64,000 nucleotides of DNA, taken from Thermomonas hydrothermalis. GTDB taxonomy: Bacteria > Pseudomonadota > Gammaproteobacteria > Xanthomonadales > Xanthomonadaceae. Positions 52,167 to 61,259 of the stretch are shown one piece after another. Where the stretch lies: assembly GCF_900129205.1 (NCBI RefSeq), contig NZ_FQUK01000005.1, positions 1-64,000 on the forward strand. The letters are read 5' to 3'. Both the position numbers and the translations under genes were made by a program. Each line of letters begins with the position of its first letter. Position 1 is the stretch's first letter. The notes below the pieces were generated by a model. It worked only from the letters and a program-made list of their open reading frames with translations. It was not told the DNA's origin and ran no database searches.

Positions 52167-52712
52167 TCATGACCCCGCGTCGCCCGCCAGATACTCGTCT
52201 TTCAAGCGTACGTAGTGGCCGGCGCTGTAGTAAAGCGCCTCGATCTCGGCATCACTCAGCATCCGCACTTTTCTGGCCGGGTTGCCCAGCCACAGCTCCC
52301 CCTCGCCCACCACCTTGCCCGGCGATACCAGCGCGCCGGCACCGACGAAGGCGTGCTTTCTCACCACTGCGCCGTCCAGCACGATGGCACCCATCCCGAT
52401 CAGCACCGCATCCTCGATCGTGCAGGCATGGATGATGGCCTTGTGGCCGATGGTGACGTCGCTGCCGATGCGGGTGGCGAAACCGCCCAGCTTGGCGTGC
52501 GGGCCGTCGTGGCTGACGTGGATGACGGTGCCGTCCTGAATATTGGTGCGGTCGCCAATACGGATGAAATTGACGTCACCGCGGATGACCGTGTACGGCC
52601 ACACCGACACATCATCACCCAGTACCACGTCGCCGATCACGCTGGCACGTGGATCGACATAAGTGCGGGCACCAAGCTGGGGCGCAATACCACGATAAGG
52701 GCGAATGTCCAT
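52167..52712 (-). CDS. Gamma-carbonic anhydrase family protein (YrdA-like)
   Basis: A 181-residue left-handed beta-helix hexapeptide-repeat protein. Metal-ligand histidines are in IHVSHDGPHAKLGG and IGHKAIIHAC, arranged as in the gamma-carbonic anhydrase/YrdA/PaaY group. The repeat runs from about residue 15 to 150 with a C-terminal helix (SDAEIEALYYSAGHYVRLKDEYL). Many members show weak or no carbonic anhydrase activity, so the physiological role is open. ATG 52712 opens the conserved MDIRPYRG. Confidence 0.9.
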   Translation of the reverse strand: MDIRPYRGIAPQLGARTYVDPRASVIGDVVLGDDVSVWPYTVIRGDVNFIRIGDRTNIQDGTVIHVSHDGPHAKLGGFATRIGSDVTIGHKAIIHACTIEDAVLIGMGAIVLDGAVVRKHAFVGAGALVSPGKVVGEGELWLGNPARKVRMLSDAEIEALYYSAGHYVRLKDEYLAGDAGS

Positions 52713-52845
52713 CCCGGCATTATCGAACCTCTGACCGGAAAAACGGAATCTGCGCACCCGTCGGAGAGCACTGTCGGCCACGGCGGGCCGCATTCACCGC
52801 CTCCCGCTGCTGGATTCTGCGCCGCCCCGCACTACACTGGGCCGC

Positions 52846-54249
52846 ATGGACACCACCCCGATCAGTGCGCTCGCCCCGACCTTGACCCGCCTGCGTACCG
52901 CCTGGCAGGCGCACAAACCCGACCTCGCCCAGCGCCGCGACGATCTGCGCCGCCTGCGTAGCGCCTTCAAGGCCCGGCTGGACGAGATGACGCGGGTGAT
53001 CGCCGCCGATTTCGGGCATCGCTCGCTGGATGAGAGCCGGATCGCCGACGGCATGACCGTGCTCAACGACATCGACCACCTGCTGACCCATCTGCCGCGC
53101 TGGATGCGGCCACAGCGGGTGCCGGTCGGTTGGCGGTTCTGGCCCGGACGGGCCTGGATCGAGCCACACCCGTTGGGCGTGGTGGGCGTGATCGCACCGT
53201 GGAACTACCCGGTCAACCTGGCGCTGATCCCGCTGGCCACCGCAATTGCCGCCGGCAACCACGTCTATCTCAAGCCGTCCGAACACACGCCCCGCACCAG
53301 CGCCTTCCTGCGCGAGCTGCTGGCCCATGTGTTTCCGCCCGAGCGCGTGGATGTGGCCACCGGCGGCGCCGATGTCGGCGCGGCCTTTGCGGCGCTGCCG
53401 TTTGATCACCTGGTGTTCACCGGCTCCACCGCGGTCGGCCGCAAGGTGATGGCCGCTGCCGCCGCCAATCTCACCCCGTTGACCCTGGAACTGGGCGGCA
53501 AATCGCCAGCCCTGCTGTGTGACGACTTCCCCCTGGAGCAGGCGGCCGCCCGCATCGCCACCGGCAAGTGGTTCAACTGCGGCCAGACCTGCATCGCTCC
53601 GGATTACGTGCTGGTCCCCGCCGACCGCCGCGATGCCCTGGTCGATGCCCTGCGCCAGCAGGTGCAGGCGCGCTACGGCGCAGCCCTCGACAACCTGGAC
53701 GACTACACCCGCATCATCAATGACGGCCAGTACGCCCGCCTGCAGGGCTATCTGGACGATGCCCGCGCGCATGGCGTTGCCATCATTCCCTTGGCCGGGC
53801 AGGCCGATCCGTCACGCCGCCTGCTGCCGCCCACGGTGCTGCTGGACCCGGACGATGCCACCCGGGTCATGCAGGAGGAAATCTTTGGCCCACTGCTCCC
53901 GCTCAAGAGCTACCGCACGCTGGATGAGGCCATCGCCTATATCAACAGCCACGACCGCCCGCTGGCGCTTTATCCATTCACCCACGACCGCGCCCGGCTG
54001 CGGCAGATCCTCGATGCCACCCTGGCCGGTGGCGTCAGCATCAACGACACCCTGTTCCACTTTGCCATCGGCAACCTGCCCTTCGGCGGGGTCGGGCCCA
54101 GCGGCATGGGGGCCTACCACGGTCGCGCCGGCTTTGATGCCATGAGCAAGGCACTGCCGGTGTTCCGCCAGGCCCGGCTGACCGCCGGCGACCTGCTCAG
54201 GCCGCCCTATGCCCGGGTCCGCTGGCTGCTCGACCGGATCGTGCGCTGA
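52846..54249 (+). CDS. Aldehyde dehydrogenase, coniferyl-aldehyde-dehydrogenase-like
   Basis: A 467-residue NAD(P)-dependent aldehyde dehydrogenase. It shows the cofactor region GVIAPWNYPVNLALIPLATAIAAGN with KPSEHTPRTSAFL, FTGSTAVGRKVM, the general-base Glu in LELGGKSPAL, the nucleophile Cys in NCGQTCIAPDYV, and the QEEIFGPLLPL motif. The short length, no more than 470 residues, and a hydrophobic C-terminus fit the CalB/fatty-aldehyde group. Native substrate not determined. xthA follows 16 bases later. Confidence 0.9.
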   Translation: MDTTPISALAPTLTRLRTAWQAHKPDLAQRRDDLRRLRSAFKARLDEMTRVIAADFGHRSLDESRIADGMTVLNDIDHLLTHLPRWMRPQRVPVGWRFWPGRAWIEPHPLGVVGVIAPWNYPVNLALIPLATAIAAGNHVYLKPSEHTPRTSAFLRELLAHVFPPERVDVATGGADVGAAFAALPFDHLVFTGSTAVGRKVMAAAAANLTPLTLELGGKSPALLCDDFPLEQAAARIATGKWFNCGQTCIAPDYVLVPADRRDALVDALRQQVQARYGAALDNLDDYTRIINDGQYARLQGYLDDARAHGVAIIPLAGQADPSRRLLPPTVLLDPDDATRVMQEEIFGPLLPLKSYRTLDEAIAYINSHDRPLALYPFTHDRARLRQILDATLAGGVSINDTLFHFAIGNLPFGGVGPSGMGAYHGRAGFDAMSKALPVFRQARLTAGDLLRPPYARVRWLLDRIVR

Positions 54250-54265
54250 CCACCCCGCCTTGCCC

Positions 54266-55033
54266 ATGAAAATCGCCAGCTGGAACGTCAACTCGCTCAA
54301 CGTGCGCCTGCCGCATCTGCAACGGTGGCTGCAGGAGGCCGCACCGGACGTGGTGGGCTTGCAGGAAACCAAACTGGAGGATCACCGCTTCCCCGACGCC
54401 GCGCTGGCGGAACTTGGCTACCGCAGCGTCTTCCACGGCCAGAAGACCTACAACGGGGTCGCGATCCTGGCACGGCAGGCCCCGCAGGCGGTGCAGATCG
54501 GCATCCCTGGCTTTGCAGACACCCAGGCCCGGGCGATCGCCGCCACCGTGGGCGAGTTGCGCATCGTCGATCTCTACGTGGTCAACGGCCAGGACGTGGG
54601 CAGCGAAAAATACGCCTACAAGCTGCGCTGGCTGGACGCCGTGCATGACTGGCTGGCCGATGAGCTCAAGACGTATCCGAACCTGGTGGTGCTGGGCGAT
54701 TTCAACATCGCGCCCGACGATCGCGACGTGCATGACCCACAGCTCTGGAATGCAGACCATATCCTCACCTCCAGCGCCGAGCGTGCCGCGCTCCAACGCC
54801 TGCTGGCGCTGGGCCTGCACGACGGGTTGCGTCTGCACACCCAGGAAGGCGGGCTGTTTAGCTGGTGGGATTACCGGCAGGCCGCGTTCCGCCGCAACCT
54901 CGGGCTGCGCATCGACCTCACCCTGGTGTCCGACGCCTTGCGCCCGCACGTGCAGGCGGCCGGCATCGACACCACGCCGCGGAGCTGGGAGCGCGCCAGC
55001 GACCACGCGCCGGCGTTCGTCGTTCTCGACTGA
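54266..55033 (+). CDS. xthA: Exodeoxyribonuclease III
   Basis: An AP endonuclease and 3'-5' exonuclease of base-excision repair. The 255-residue protein has the EEP-family motifs KIASWNVNSLNVRL, the metal Glu in LQETKLED, GVAILAR, VLGDFNIAPDDRDV (Asp and Asn), LRIDLTLVSD and the terminal SDHAPAFVVLD with catalytic His. ATG 54266 gives the typical start MKIASWNVNS. Confidence 0.95.
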   Translation: MKIASWNVNSLNVRLPHLQRWLQEAAPDVVGLQETKLEDHRFPDAALAELGYRSVFHGQKTYNGVAILARQAPQAVQIGIPGFADTQARAIAATVGELRIVDLYVVNGQDVGSEKYAYKLRWLDAVHDWLADELKTYPNLVVLGDFNIAPDDRDVHDPQLWNADHILTSSAERAALQRLLALGLHDGLRLHTQEGGLFSWWDYRQAAFRRNLGLRIDLTLVSDALRPHVQAAGIDTTPRSWERASDHAPAFVVLD

Positions 55034-55056
55034 GCCATCGGCGAAGGCAGCAAACA

Positions 55057-55084
55057 CGAAGGCCCGGTGGTTGCCGGGCCTTCG
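55057..55084. terminator. Bidirectional hairpin between xthA and the YeaQ-like gene
   Basis: CGAAGGCCCGG (55057-55067) pairs with CCGGGCCTTCG (55074-55084) between convergent stops. Confidence 0.7.
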
Positions 55085-55108
55085 CATGACGTCCGCGTCT
55101 GCCGCGCG

Positions 55109-55357
55109 TCAGCGCACGCGGCCGCGCCGGAACAGGTTGACGATGGCCAGCAGGACGATCGCGCCCAGAAAAGCGGACACGTAGCCCATGAAGCCGGCAC
55201 CCCCGATCAGCGGGGCGATGAGCCAGCCGCCGATCCACGAACCGATGATGCCGACCACCACGTTGAGGATGATCCCCTGCTGCGCGTCCGTCTTCATGAC
55301 GATACTGGCCAGCCAGCCGATGATGCCGCCGATAACCAACCAGATGATGAGACTCAT
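55109..55357 (-). CDS. GlsB/YeaQ/YmgE-family membrane protein
   Basis: An 82-residue protein with three hydrophobic glycine-rich spans ([54 protein letters not shown]) and a basic tail, the pattern of the transglycosylase-associated/YeaQ family, often stress-induced. AGGAGG lies eight bases before the ATG at 55357 but only two before the ATG at 55363, so the former is chosen. Confidence 0.88.
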   Translation of the reverse strand: MSLIIWLVIGGIIGWLASIVMKTDAQQGIILNVVVGIIGSWIGGWLIAPLIGGAGFMGYVSAFLGAIVLLAIVNLFRRGRVR

Positions 55358-55524
55358 GGACATGCCCTCCTGTGAATGCGCGCGAGGCGGCCCGTCCTCC
55401 CCGCGATGCCCCGGTGCGGAACGCTCCGGGCACGACGCCAGTCTACCGCACCGGGCGTGACGGCAGCGTTCGCGTCTCTGACCGGCCATTCAGCCGGGCG
55501 GCACTGGCGCGGCATACTGTGCGC

Positions 55525-56166
55525 ATGACCGTCGATATCACCGCCCTGCGGCCCGTGCTGGATGCCGGGCTGCAGCAGCTTTCCCTCGACCCGGCGCTGG
55601 CTGAGCCACTGCTGGACTATCTGGCGCTGCTGCAGCGCTGGAACGCCACCTACAATCTGACCGCCATCCGCGACCCGCACGAAATGCTGGTCAAGCACCT
55701 GCTGGATTCGCTGGCGATGCAGCCGTACGTGGCGGGCCTGACCAGCCTGGCCGATCTCGGCACTGGCCCCGGTCTGCCGGGCATCCCGCTGGCGATCGCC
55801 ACGCCGGGGCTGCGGGTGACCCTGGTGGAAAGCAACGGCAAAAAAGCGCGCTTCCTGCGCGAAGCGGTCCGCCAGCTTCGCCTGAACGAGGTGACGGTGG
55901 CCGAAACCCGCATCGAAGCGTTTCAGCCGGAGACCCCGTTTGCCGCCATCACCGCCCGTGCCCTGGCCACCCTGCCGCAGATTCTGGCCCTGGGCGGGCA
56001 CCTGCTGGCCGCCGACGGCCACCTGCTGGCGATGAAGGGCGTGGTGCCCGACGACGAGATCGCCGCCCTGCCGCCCGGCTGGCAGGTGCAGGCCATCCAC
56101 CGCCTGCAGGTGCCGGGGCTTTCCGCCGAACGCCACCTGCTCGACATCGCCCGCAGCCGGGCATAA
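55525..56166 (+). CDS. rsmG: 16S rRNA (guanine527-N7)-methyltransferase
   Basis: Methylates G527 of 16S rRNA with SAM. The 213-residue protein has [18 protein letters not shown], the SAM motif [35 protein letters not shown] and [12 protein letters not shown]. It stands directly before parA, the frequent rsmG-parA-parB order that lies near the origin in many bacteria. Confidence 0.94.
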   Translation: MTVDITALRPVLDAGLQQLSLDPALAEPLLDYLALLQRWNATYNLTAIRDPHEMLVKHLLDSLAMQPYVAGLTSLADLGTGPGLPGIPLAIATPGLRVTLVESNGKKARFLREAVRQLRLNEVTVAETRIEAFQPETPFAAITARALATLPQILALGGHLLAADGHLLAMKGVVPDDEIAALPPGWQVQAIHRLQVPGLSAERHLLDIARSRA

Positions 56167-56231
56167 GGCATAATCGTCCGTCGCCTGCCTGCCCCGGTGC
56201 AGGCTCAAGCCGCAGGGACTCCACTCGCCGC

Positions 56232-57026
56232 ATGGCCCGGATCATCGCCATCGCCAATCAAAAAGGCGGGGTCGGCAAGACCACCACCGCCGTCAATCTC
56301 GCCGCCGCCCTGGCCCGCACGCCGGTGCGGGTGCTGCTGGTGGACCTCGACCCGCAGGGCAACGCCACCATGGGCAGCGGCATCGACAAGCGCGAGCTGG
56401 CCACCTCGGTCACCGACGTGCTGCTGGGCGAGGCCGCGCCGGATGCCGCCATCGTCCGCTGCGAAGACGGCTACGACCTGCTGCCGGGCAATATCGACCT
56501 GACCGCCGCCGAGATCCGCCTGCTCGATGCCCGCGAACGCGAAGGCCACCTCAAGCGCGCACTGCAACAGGTGCGCGATGGCTACGACTTCATCCTGATC
56601 GACTGCCCGCCCTCGCTGTCGGTGCTGACCCTCAACGCGCTGACCGCCGCCGACTCGGTGCTGGTGCCGATGCAGTGCGAGTACTACGCGCTGGAAGGCC
56701 TGTCGGCATTGCTGGACACCATCGAGGGCCTGAAAGGCCGGTTCAACCCGGCGCTGGAGATCGAAGGCGTGCTGCGCACCATGTTCGACGTGCGCAACAA
56801 CCTGGCCAACGCGGTTTCGGCAGAACTGACCCGTCACTTTGGCGATCTGGTGTTCCGCACCATCATTCCGCGCAACGTGCGGCTGGCCGAAGCCCCCAGC
56901 CACGGTCAGAGCATCATCGGCTACGACAAGGCCAGCCGCGGCAGCGTGGCCTATCTGGGGCTGGCCGGCGAAGTCCTGCGCCGTCAGCGTGAACGGATGC
57001 AAGCACAGGGGGGAACGGCAGCATGA
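56232..57026 (+). CDS. parA: Chromosome partitioning ATPase ParA
   Basis: A 264-residue Walker-type ATPase that positions replicated origins together with ParB. The deviant Walker A is NQKGGVGKTTTAVNLA (residues 9-24), Walker A' is VDLDPQGNATMGSG and Walker B is FILIDCPPSL. The short form without an N-terminal HTH indicates a chromosomal Soj-type ParA. It overlaps parB by ATGA. Confidence 0.95.
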   Translation: MARIIAIANQKGGVGKTTTAVNLAAALARTPVRVLLVDLDPQGNATMGSGIDKRELATSVTDVLLGEAAPDAAIVRCEDGYDLLPGNIDLTAAEIRLLDAREREGHLKRALQQVRDGYDFILIDCPPSLSVLTLNALTAADSVLVPMQCEYYALEGLSALLDTIEGLKGRFNPALEIEGVLRTMFDVRNNLANAVSAELTRHFGDLVFRTIIPRNVRLAEAPSHGQSIIGYDKASRGSVAYLGLAGEVLRRQRERMQAQGGTAA

Positions 57027-57958
57027 GCACAGGCAGTGCCAACAAACCCGCCGCGCGCAAGCGCGGCCTGGGACGCGGACTGGAAGCGTTGCTGGGCCCC
57101 AAGGCCGCCGCCGAGGCGCCGGCCCTGCAGCAAGCCATGCCAGGCGATGAACTGCGCACGCTGCCGATCGACGCCATGGTGCCCGGCCGCTACCAGCCGC
57201 GCCGAACCATGGACGATGCCAAGCTGGACGAGCTGGCGGCCTCGATCAAGGCCCAGGGCGTGATCCAGCCGATCGTGGTGCGTGAACGCCGCAGCCCCGA
57301 CGGCAAGAGCGGCCGCACCTACGAGATCATCGCCGGCGAGCGCCGCTGGCGTGCCTCGCAACGCGCCGGCCTCAGCGAAGTGCCGGTGGTCATCCGCGAA
57401 GTGGACGACCGCACCGTGGTGGCGATGGCGCTGATCGAAAACATCCAGCGCGAAGACCTCAATCCGCTGGAAGAAGCGCAAGCGCTGCAACGGCTGATCG
57501 ACGAGTTCGACCTGACCCATGCTGCCGCGGCAGAAGCCGTCGGCCGCTCGCGCGCGGCGGTGTCCAACCTGCTGCGCCTGCTGGAGCTGCCCGAACCGGT
57601 GCGGGCACTGGTGCAGACCGGCGAACTGGAAATGGGCCATGCGCGCGCGCTGCTGCCGCTGGCCGAACCGATGGCCGTATCGGTGGCCAAACAGGCGGCC
57701 GCAGAAGGCTGGTCGGTGCGCCAGGTCGAACACCACGTGCAGCAACTGCTTGCCGGCAAGATGCCGGTGACACCGCGCAAGACCACGGCCCGGAAACCCC
57801 CGCAGGCCGACATCGCCGCGCTGGAGCGCGAGCTGACCGAACTGCTCGGCAACAAGGTCAGCGTGCTCAACGGCCGCGGCAACAAAGGCCGGCTGGTGAT
57901 CCACTACGCCAACCTCGATGCCCTGGAAGGCGTGCTGGAACGCCTGCGCCGGCGCTGA
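57023..57958 (+). CDS. parB: Chromosome partitioning protein ParB
   Basis: A 311-residue ParB/Spo0J. It begins with the ParA-activating basic motif (KRGLGRGLEALLG), then the CTPase/ParB-N domain (IVVRERR, AGERRWRASQRAGLSEVPVVIRE, ALIENIQREDLNPLEEA), a helix-turn-helix (DLTHAAAAEAVGRSRAAVSNLLRLLELP) and a C-terminal dimerisation domain. I saw no parS site near it. Confidence 0.95.
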   Translation: MSTGSANKPAARKRGLGRGLEALLGPKAAAEAPALQQAMPGDELRTLPIDAMVPGRYQPRRTMDDAKLDELAASIKAQGVIQPIVVRERRSPDGKSGRTYEIIAGERRWRASQRAGLSEVPVVIREVDDRTVVAMALIENIQREDLNPLEEAQALQRLIDEFDLTHAAAAEAVGRSRAAVSNLLRLLELPEPVRALVQTGELEMGHARALLPLAEPMAVSVAKQAAAEGWSVRQVEHHVQQLLAGKMPVTPRKTTARKPPQADIAALERELTELLGNKVSVLNGRGNKGRLVIHYANLDALEGVLERLRRR

Positions 57959-57987
57959 CCGTTTTTCATCGCAAGGAACCCCCTGCA

Positions 57988-58710
57988 ATGCCACAGCTTT
58001 CGGTGGTCGTCCCCGTCCACAACGAAGAGGACAACGTCGCGCCACTGGTCGATGAAATCCTGCGCGCCCTGCGCGGACGGATCGACTTCGAAATCGTCTA
58101 TGTGGACGATGCCTCGCGCGACGGCACGCTGGCACGCCTGCGCCAGTTGCAGGCGGTCACGCCGGAGCTGCGGGTGATCCGCCACCTCACCAATGCCGGT
58201 CAAAGCACCGCGGTACGCAACGGCGTGAAGGCCGCGCGGGCACCGTGGATCGCCACCCTCGACGGCGACGGCCAGAACGATCCGGCCGACATCCCCAACC
58301 TGCTGGCGCAACGCGATCGCGCCCCGGCCGATGTCAAGCTGTTTGCCGGCTGGCGGGTCAACCGTCAGGACTCCGGCAGCAAGCGCTGGGCCTCGAAGTT
58401 CGCCAACGCGATCCGCAGCCGCCTGCTGCGCGATGCCACGCCCGACACCGGCTGCGGCATCAAGCTGTTCGAACGCGAGGCCTTTCTCGAGCTGCCCTAC
58501 TTCGACCACATGCACCGTTACCTGCCGGCGCTGATGCAGCGCGCCGGCTGGCAAACCGTCAGCGTGCCGGTCAACCACCGGCCGCGCAGCGCCGGCGTGT
58601 CCAAGTACACCAACCTGGGCCGCGCCCTGGTCGGTATCCGTGACCTGCTGGGCGTGTCCTGGTTGATCGCCCGTAGCCGCCGGACCGCCATCGAGGAAGT
58701 GCGGCCATGA
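57988..58710 (+). CDS. Glycosyltransferase family 2 (dolichol-phosphate-mannosyltransferase-like)
   Basis: A 240-residue GT-A enzyme: LSVVVPVHNEEDNVAPLV, the nucleotide-sugar DDAS motif in VYVDDASRDGT, ATLDGDGQNDPADIP with the DxD metal site, and DTGCGIKLFERE. DPM1-like bacterial members load a sugar on undecaprenyl phosphate. The next gene overlaps it by ATGA and encodes a LAB_N protein, a pair often found with a GT39/GT83 transferase in envelope glycan or lipid A modification. No such transferase is present here. Confidence 0.9.
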   Translation: MPQLSVVVPVHNEEDNVAPLVDEILRALRGRIDFEIVYVDDASRDGTLARLRQLQAVTPELRVIRHLTNAGQSTAVRNGVKAARAPWIATLDGDGQNDPADIPNLLAQRDRAPADVKLFAGWRVNRQDSGSKRWASKFANAIRSRLLRDATPDTGCGIKLFEREAFLELPYFDHMHRYLPALMQRAGWQTVSVPVNHRPRSAGVSKYTNLGRALVGIRDLLGVSWLIARSRRTAIEEVRP

Positions 58711-59054
58711 TCGCTGCCCCGGCGGGCGTCATGGACACGCCGATCCCATGGCTGCTATGGACCGGCATCCATATGAGCCCGTGGAAGCTGATCGGCCTGA
58801 CCGGCGCGTTGATGTTCGGCGGCCGCTGGGTGGTTCAGTTCGTCGCCAGCAAGCGCTACGGCAAGCCGGTGATCCCGCGGCTGTTCTGGTACATGAGCAT
58901 CCTTGGCAGCGTGATGACGCTGAGCTACTTCATCTTCGGCAAGAACGATGCGGTCGGCATCCTGCAGAATCTGTTCCCGACCTTCACCGCCTGCTACAGC
59001 CTGTATCTGGACATCCGCCATCGCGGCTGGCACAAGGATCGCGCCAGTCATTGA
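58707..59054 (+). CDS. LAB_N-domain membrane protein
   Basis: A 115-residue membrane protein with about three spans. Its core MFGGRWVVQFVASKRYGKPVIPRLFWYMSILGSVMTLSYFI matches the lipid A biosynthesis N-terminal (LAB_N) domain, known as a stand-alone small protein beside GT2 genes. It overlaps the GT2 gene by 4 bases and precedes the response regulator by 22. Role in sugar-lipid handling is inferred from context. Confidence 0.87.
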   Translation: MIAAPAGVMDTPIPWLLWTGIHMSPWKLIGLTGALMFGGRWVVQFVASKRYGKPVIPRLFWYMSILGSVMTLSYFIFGKNDAVGILQNLFPTFTACYSLYLDIRHRGWHKDRASH

Positions 59055-59076
59055 GACCGCCATCAGGGAGGGCGTG

Positions 59077-59742
59077 ATGCGCGTACTGCTGGTCGAGGAC
59101 TCCCCGATACTTGGCCAGATCCTGCACGATCATCTCGAGCGGCATGGCCATGCCTGCGATCTCGCCCGCGATGGCGAGCAGGCGCTGGCCCACCTGCGTG
59201 ACCCGCGCTACGACGCCGTGGTGCTGGATTTGATGCTGCCGAAGCTGGATGGATTGGATGTCCTGCGGTGGCTGCGTGCGCGCGGCGATGCCGTCCCGGT
59301 GCTGGTACTGTCGGCGCGCGATCAGATCCGCGATCGGGTCGAAGCACTGGATGCCGGCGCCGATGATTATCTGGTCAAACCATTCGCACTCGACGAGCTG
59401 CTGGCCCGACTACGGGCGTTACTGCGCCGGCCGGCGCATGCCCTGCCCGCGCTGCTGCAGCACGACGGCTTGACCCTGGACCCACGCCTGCGACAGGCGC
59501 GCTATCGTGAGCAGTCGCTGCCTCTGTCACCCAAGGAATACGCCCTCCTGGAGGCGTTGCTACGGGCACGCGGCCAAGTGTTGTCGCGCACGCAACTGTT
59601 CGAGCGTCTGTACGATCATGGCAGCGAGGCGTCCGACAAAGTGATCGAGGTCATCATGAGCACGCTGCGCGGAAAACTGGCCCGTGTCGGCATCGGCAAT
59701 CTGATCCAGACCCGCCGCGGGTTTGGCTACTTCATTCCGTGA
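59077..59742 (+). CDS. OmpR-family response regulator
   Basis: A 221-residue two-domain regulator. The receiver has VEDSPILGQ, phospho-acceptor Asp in VVLDLMLPKLDGLD (about 51), VLSARD and YLVKPFALDELLARL. The DNA-binding winged helix has LPLSPKEYALLEALLRARGQVLSRTQLFERLYD. It is of the QseB/PmrA/CusR-like class. AGGGAGGG precedes the ATG at 59077. Its stop overlaps the kinase start (GTGA). Position suggests control of the RND pump or of the GT2-LAB_N pair. Confidence 0.92.
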   Translation: MRVLLVEDSPILGQILHDHLERHGHACDLARDGEQALAHLRDPRYDAVVLDLMLPKLDGLDVLRWLRARGDAVPVLVLSARDQIRDRVEALDAGADDYLVKPFALDELLARLRALLRRPAHALPALLQHDGLTLDPRLRQARYREQSLPLSPKEYALLEALLRARGQVLSRTQLFERLYDHGSEASDKVIEVIMSTLRGKLARVGIGNLIQTRRGFGYFIP

Positions 59743-61124
59743 ACACGGCCATGACGCCCGCGTCACACCCGACCTGGTCGCTGCGCCAGCGGCTGGCCTG
59801 GCAACTGACACTTGGCGCTGGTGCGGTGCTGGCGTTGCTGTTCGTGCTGCTGGACGTGCTGATCGATCGTGAGATCTATGCCCACCTCGATCAGACGTTG
59901 GCGCTGCGGGGTGAAGTGATCGCCCACACCCTGCAGCGCGAGCACGATGACCTGCCCCTCAGTGAATACCAGGAAGACAGTCACACCGAGTTCTACACGC
60001 TCTACGGCGCCGATGGCCGGGTACAAACCACCTCGCCCAACAGCCACGGCCTGACGCTGCCGCGCCCATCTCCGGAAATGCGCTTGCCGCGCTACTACGA
60101 TGCGGCGCTTCCCGACGGCCACCCGGGACGACTGTTGGCGCTGCCGCATCAGACCCCGACGGATCCCGCCCACCCCGGCATCCTGGTGGTCGGCACCGAG
60201 CGCACCCACTGGGATGCGGTGGAGCGGCGCGTCCATGGGCTGCTTATGGGTGGCATCGCACTCGCCCTGCTCGCGGTGATCCTGGTCTGCCTGTGGCTGG
60301 TGAGCCGAGGCTTTGGGTACGTCGAACAGGTGCGCCGGCAACTGTCGACCCTCGATCCGGACCAGCCGGTGCAATTGCCGGATGATCTCCCGCGCGAACT
60401 GTCTCCATTCGTACACACCCTACAGACCGGAGTGGAACGACTGCGGCAAGCCGTGCAGCGCGAACGCCGGTTTGCCCACGACATGGCCCACGAACTGCGC
60501 ACACCGGTCAGTGAGATCCGCGCCAGCGCAGAATCGGCGCTGGAACAGGTGCAGGACCCGGCCGCACGGGCCGCACTGGTCGCCGTGCTGGAAGATGGGC
60601 AACGCATGCAGCGCAGCATCGAATCGCTGCTGGCATTGGCCAGGATCGAATCCGGTCTGGAGCAGCCCGCCGCCGACCCCTTCGACCTCTGCACCCTGCT
60701 GCGCGAGCTGCTCGCCCGTGGTCAGGCGCGTGCCGGCCAACGTGGCCTGCAGCTGACCGCAACCCTGCCGCCAGAGGACTGGTGCAGAAGCGATGCCGGC
60801 ATGCTTGAACGGCTGCTCAGCAACCTGCTCGACAATGCACTGGAATACGCACCACGCAACAGCCGCGTCCATTGCCATCTGTGGCATGGCCCCAACGGCC
60901 CGGTCGTCACCCTGGAAAACCCGGCGCCGACCCTGGAACCCGCCGACCTGACCTGGCTGGGCCAACGCTTCTGGCGCAAGCACGATGCCGCCACGCCACG
61001 CCAGCATGCCGGTCTTGGGCTGGCGCTGTGCCGCGCACTGGCCGATGCCTGCGCGATTCCGCTTGCCTTTACCCTCGAAGAGGGCCGGCTGCGGGTGCAG
61101 CTTGGCCCACTGCCACCGCTGTAG
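59739..61124 (+). CDS. Sensor histidine kinase
   Basis: A 461-residue membrane kinase: TM1 about 20-40, a periplasmic domain of about 125 residues, TM2 about 165-187, HAMP, then the phospho-acceptor H box FAHDMAHELRTPVSEIRAS (His about 251), N box LLSNLLDNALEYA, and a shortened G2 region HAGLGLALCRALA. The G1 box is degenerate (VTLENPAPTLEP rather than DxGxG), which is common in QseC/PmrB-like kinases. The GTG at 59739 overlaps the regulator stop. The signal is unknown; metal or membrane stress would fit the RND neighbours. Confidence 0.9.
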   Translation: MNTAMTPASHPTWSLRQRLAWQLTLGAGAVLALLFVLLDVLIDREIYAHLDQTLALRGEVIAHTLQREHDDLPLSEYQEDSHTEFYTLYGADGRVQTTSPNSHGLTLPRPSPEMRLPRYYDAALPDGHPGRLLALPHQTPTDPAHPGILVVGTERTHWDAVERRVHGLLMGGIALALLAVILVCLWLVSRGFGYVEQVRRQLSTLDPDQPVQLPDDLPRELSPFVHTLQTGVERLRQAVQRERRFAHDMAHELRTPVSEIRASAESALEQVQDPAARAALVAVLEDGQRMQRSIESLLALARIESGLEQPAADPFDLCTLLRELLARGQARAGQRGLQLTATLPPEDWCRSDAGMLERLLSNLLDNALEYAPRNSRVHCHLWHGPNGPVVTLENPAPTLEPADLTWLGQRFWRKHDAATPRQHAGLGLALCRALADACAIPLAFTLEEGRLRVQLGPLPPL

Positions 61125-61138
61125 GCACGGCACCTTAA

Positions 61139-61196
61139 GCGAATCCCAAGACTCGGCCGGCATGTTAGTCACAGGTTTTCCTGCCTGTGGATTCGC
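61139..61196 (+). promoter_or_regulatory. Nested inverted repeats between kinase and adaptor genes
   Basis: GCGAATCC (61139-61146) matches GGATTCGC (61189-61196), and inside lies CACAGG (61170-61175) with CCTGTG (61184-61189). The element fills most of the 135-base gap before the adaptor gene. It could be an RNA hairpin, a terminator/attenuator, or an operator for the upstream response regulator. Confidence 0.45.
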
Positions 61197-61259
61197 CATG
61201 CCTGACCAAGTGCCGTCGCCGCGCCTTGCTCACCACCCCCGGCAGCCTGGAGGTCACCC

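Noticed and set aside
55000-58000. A parS site near parA-parB
   Set aside because: I looked for the 16-bp GTTTCACGTGAAAC-type palindrome and its common variants in this region and saw none. It may lie outside the window.
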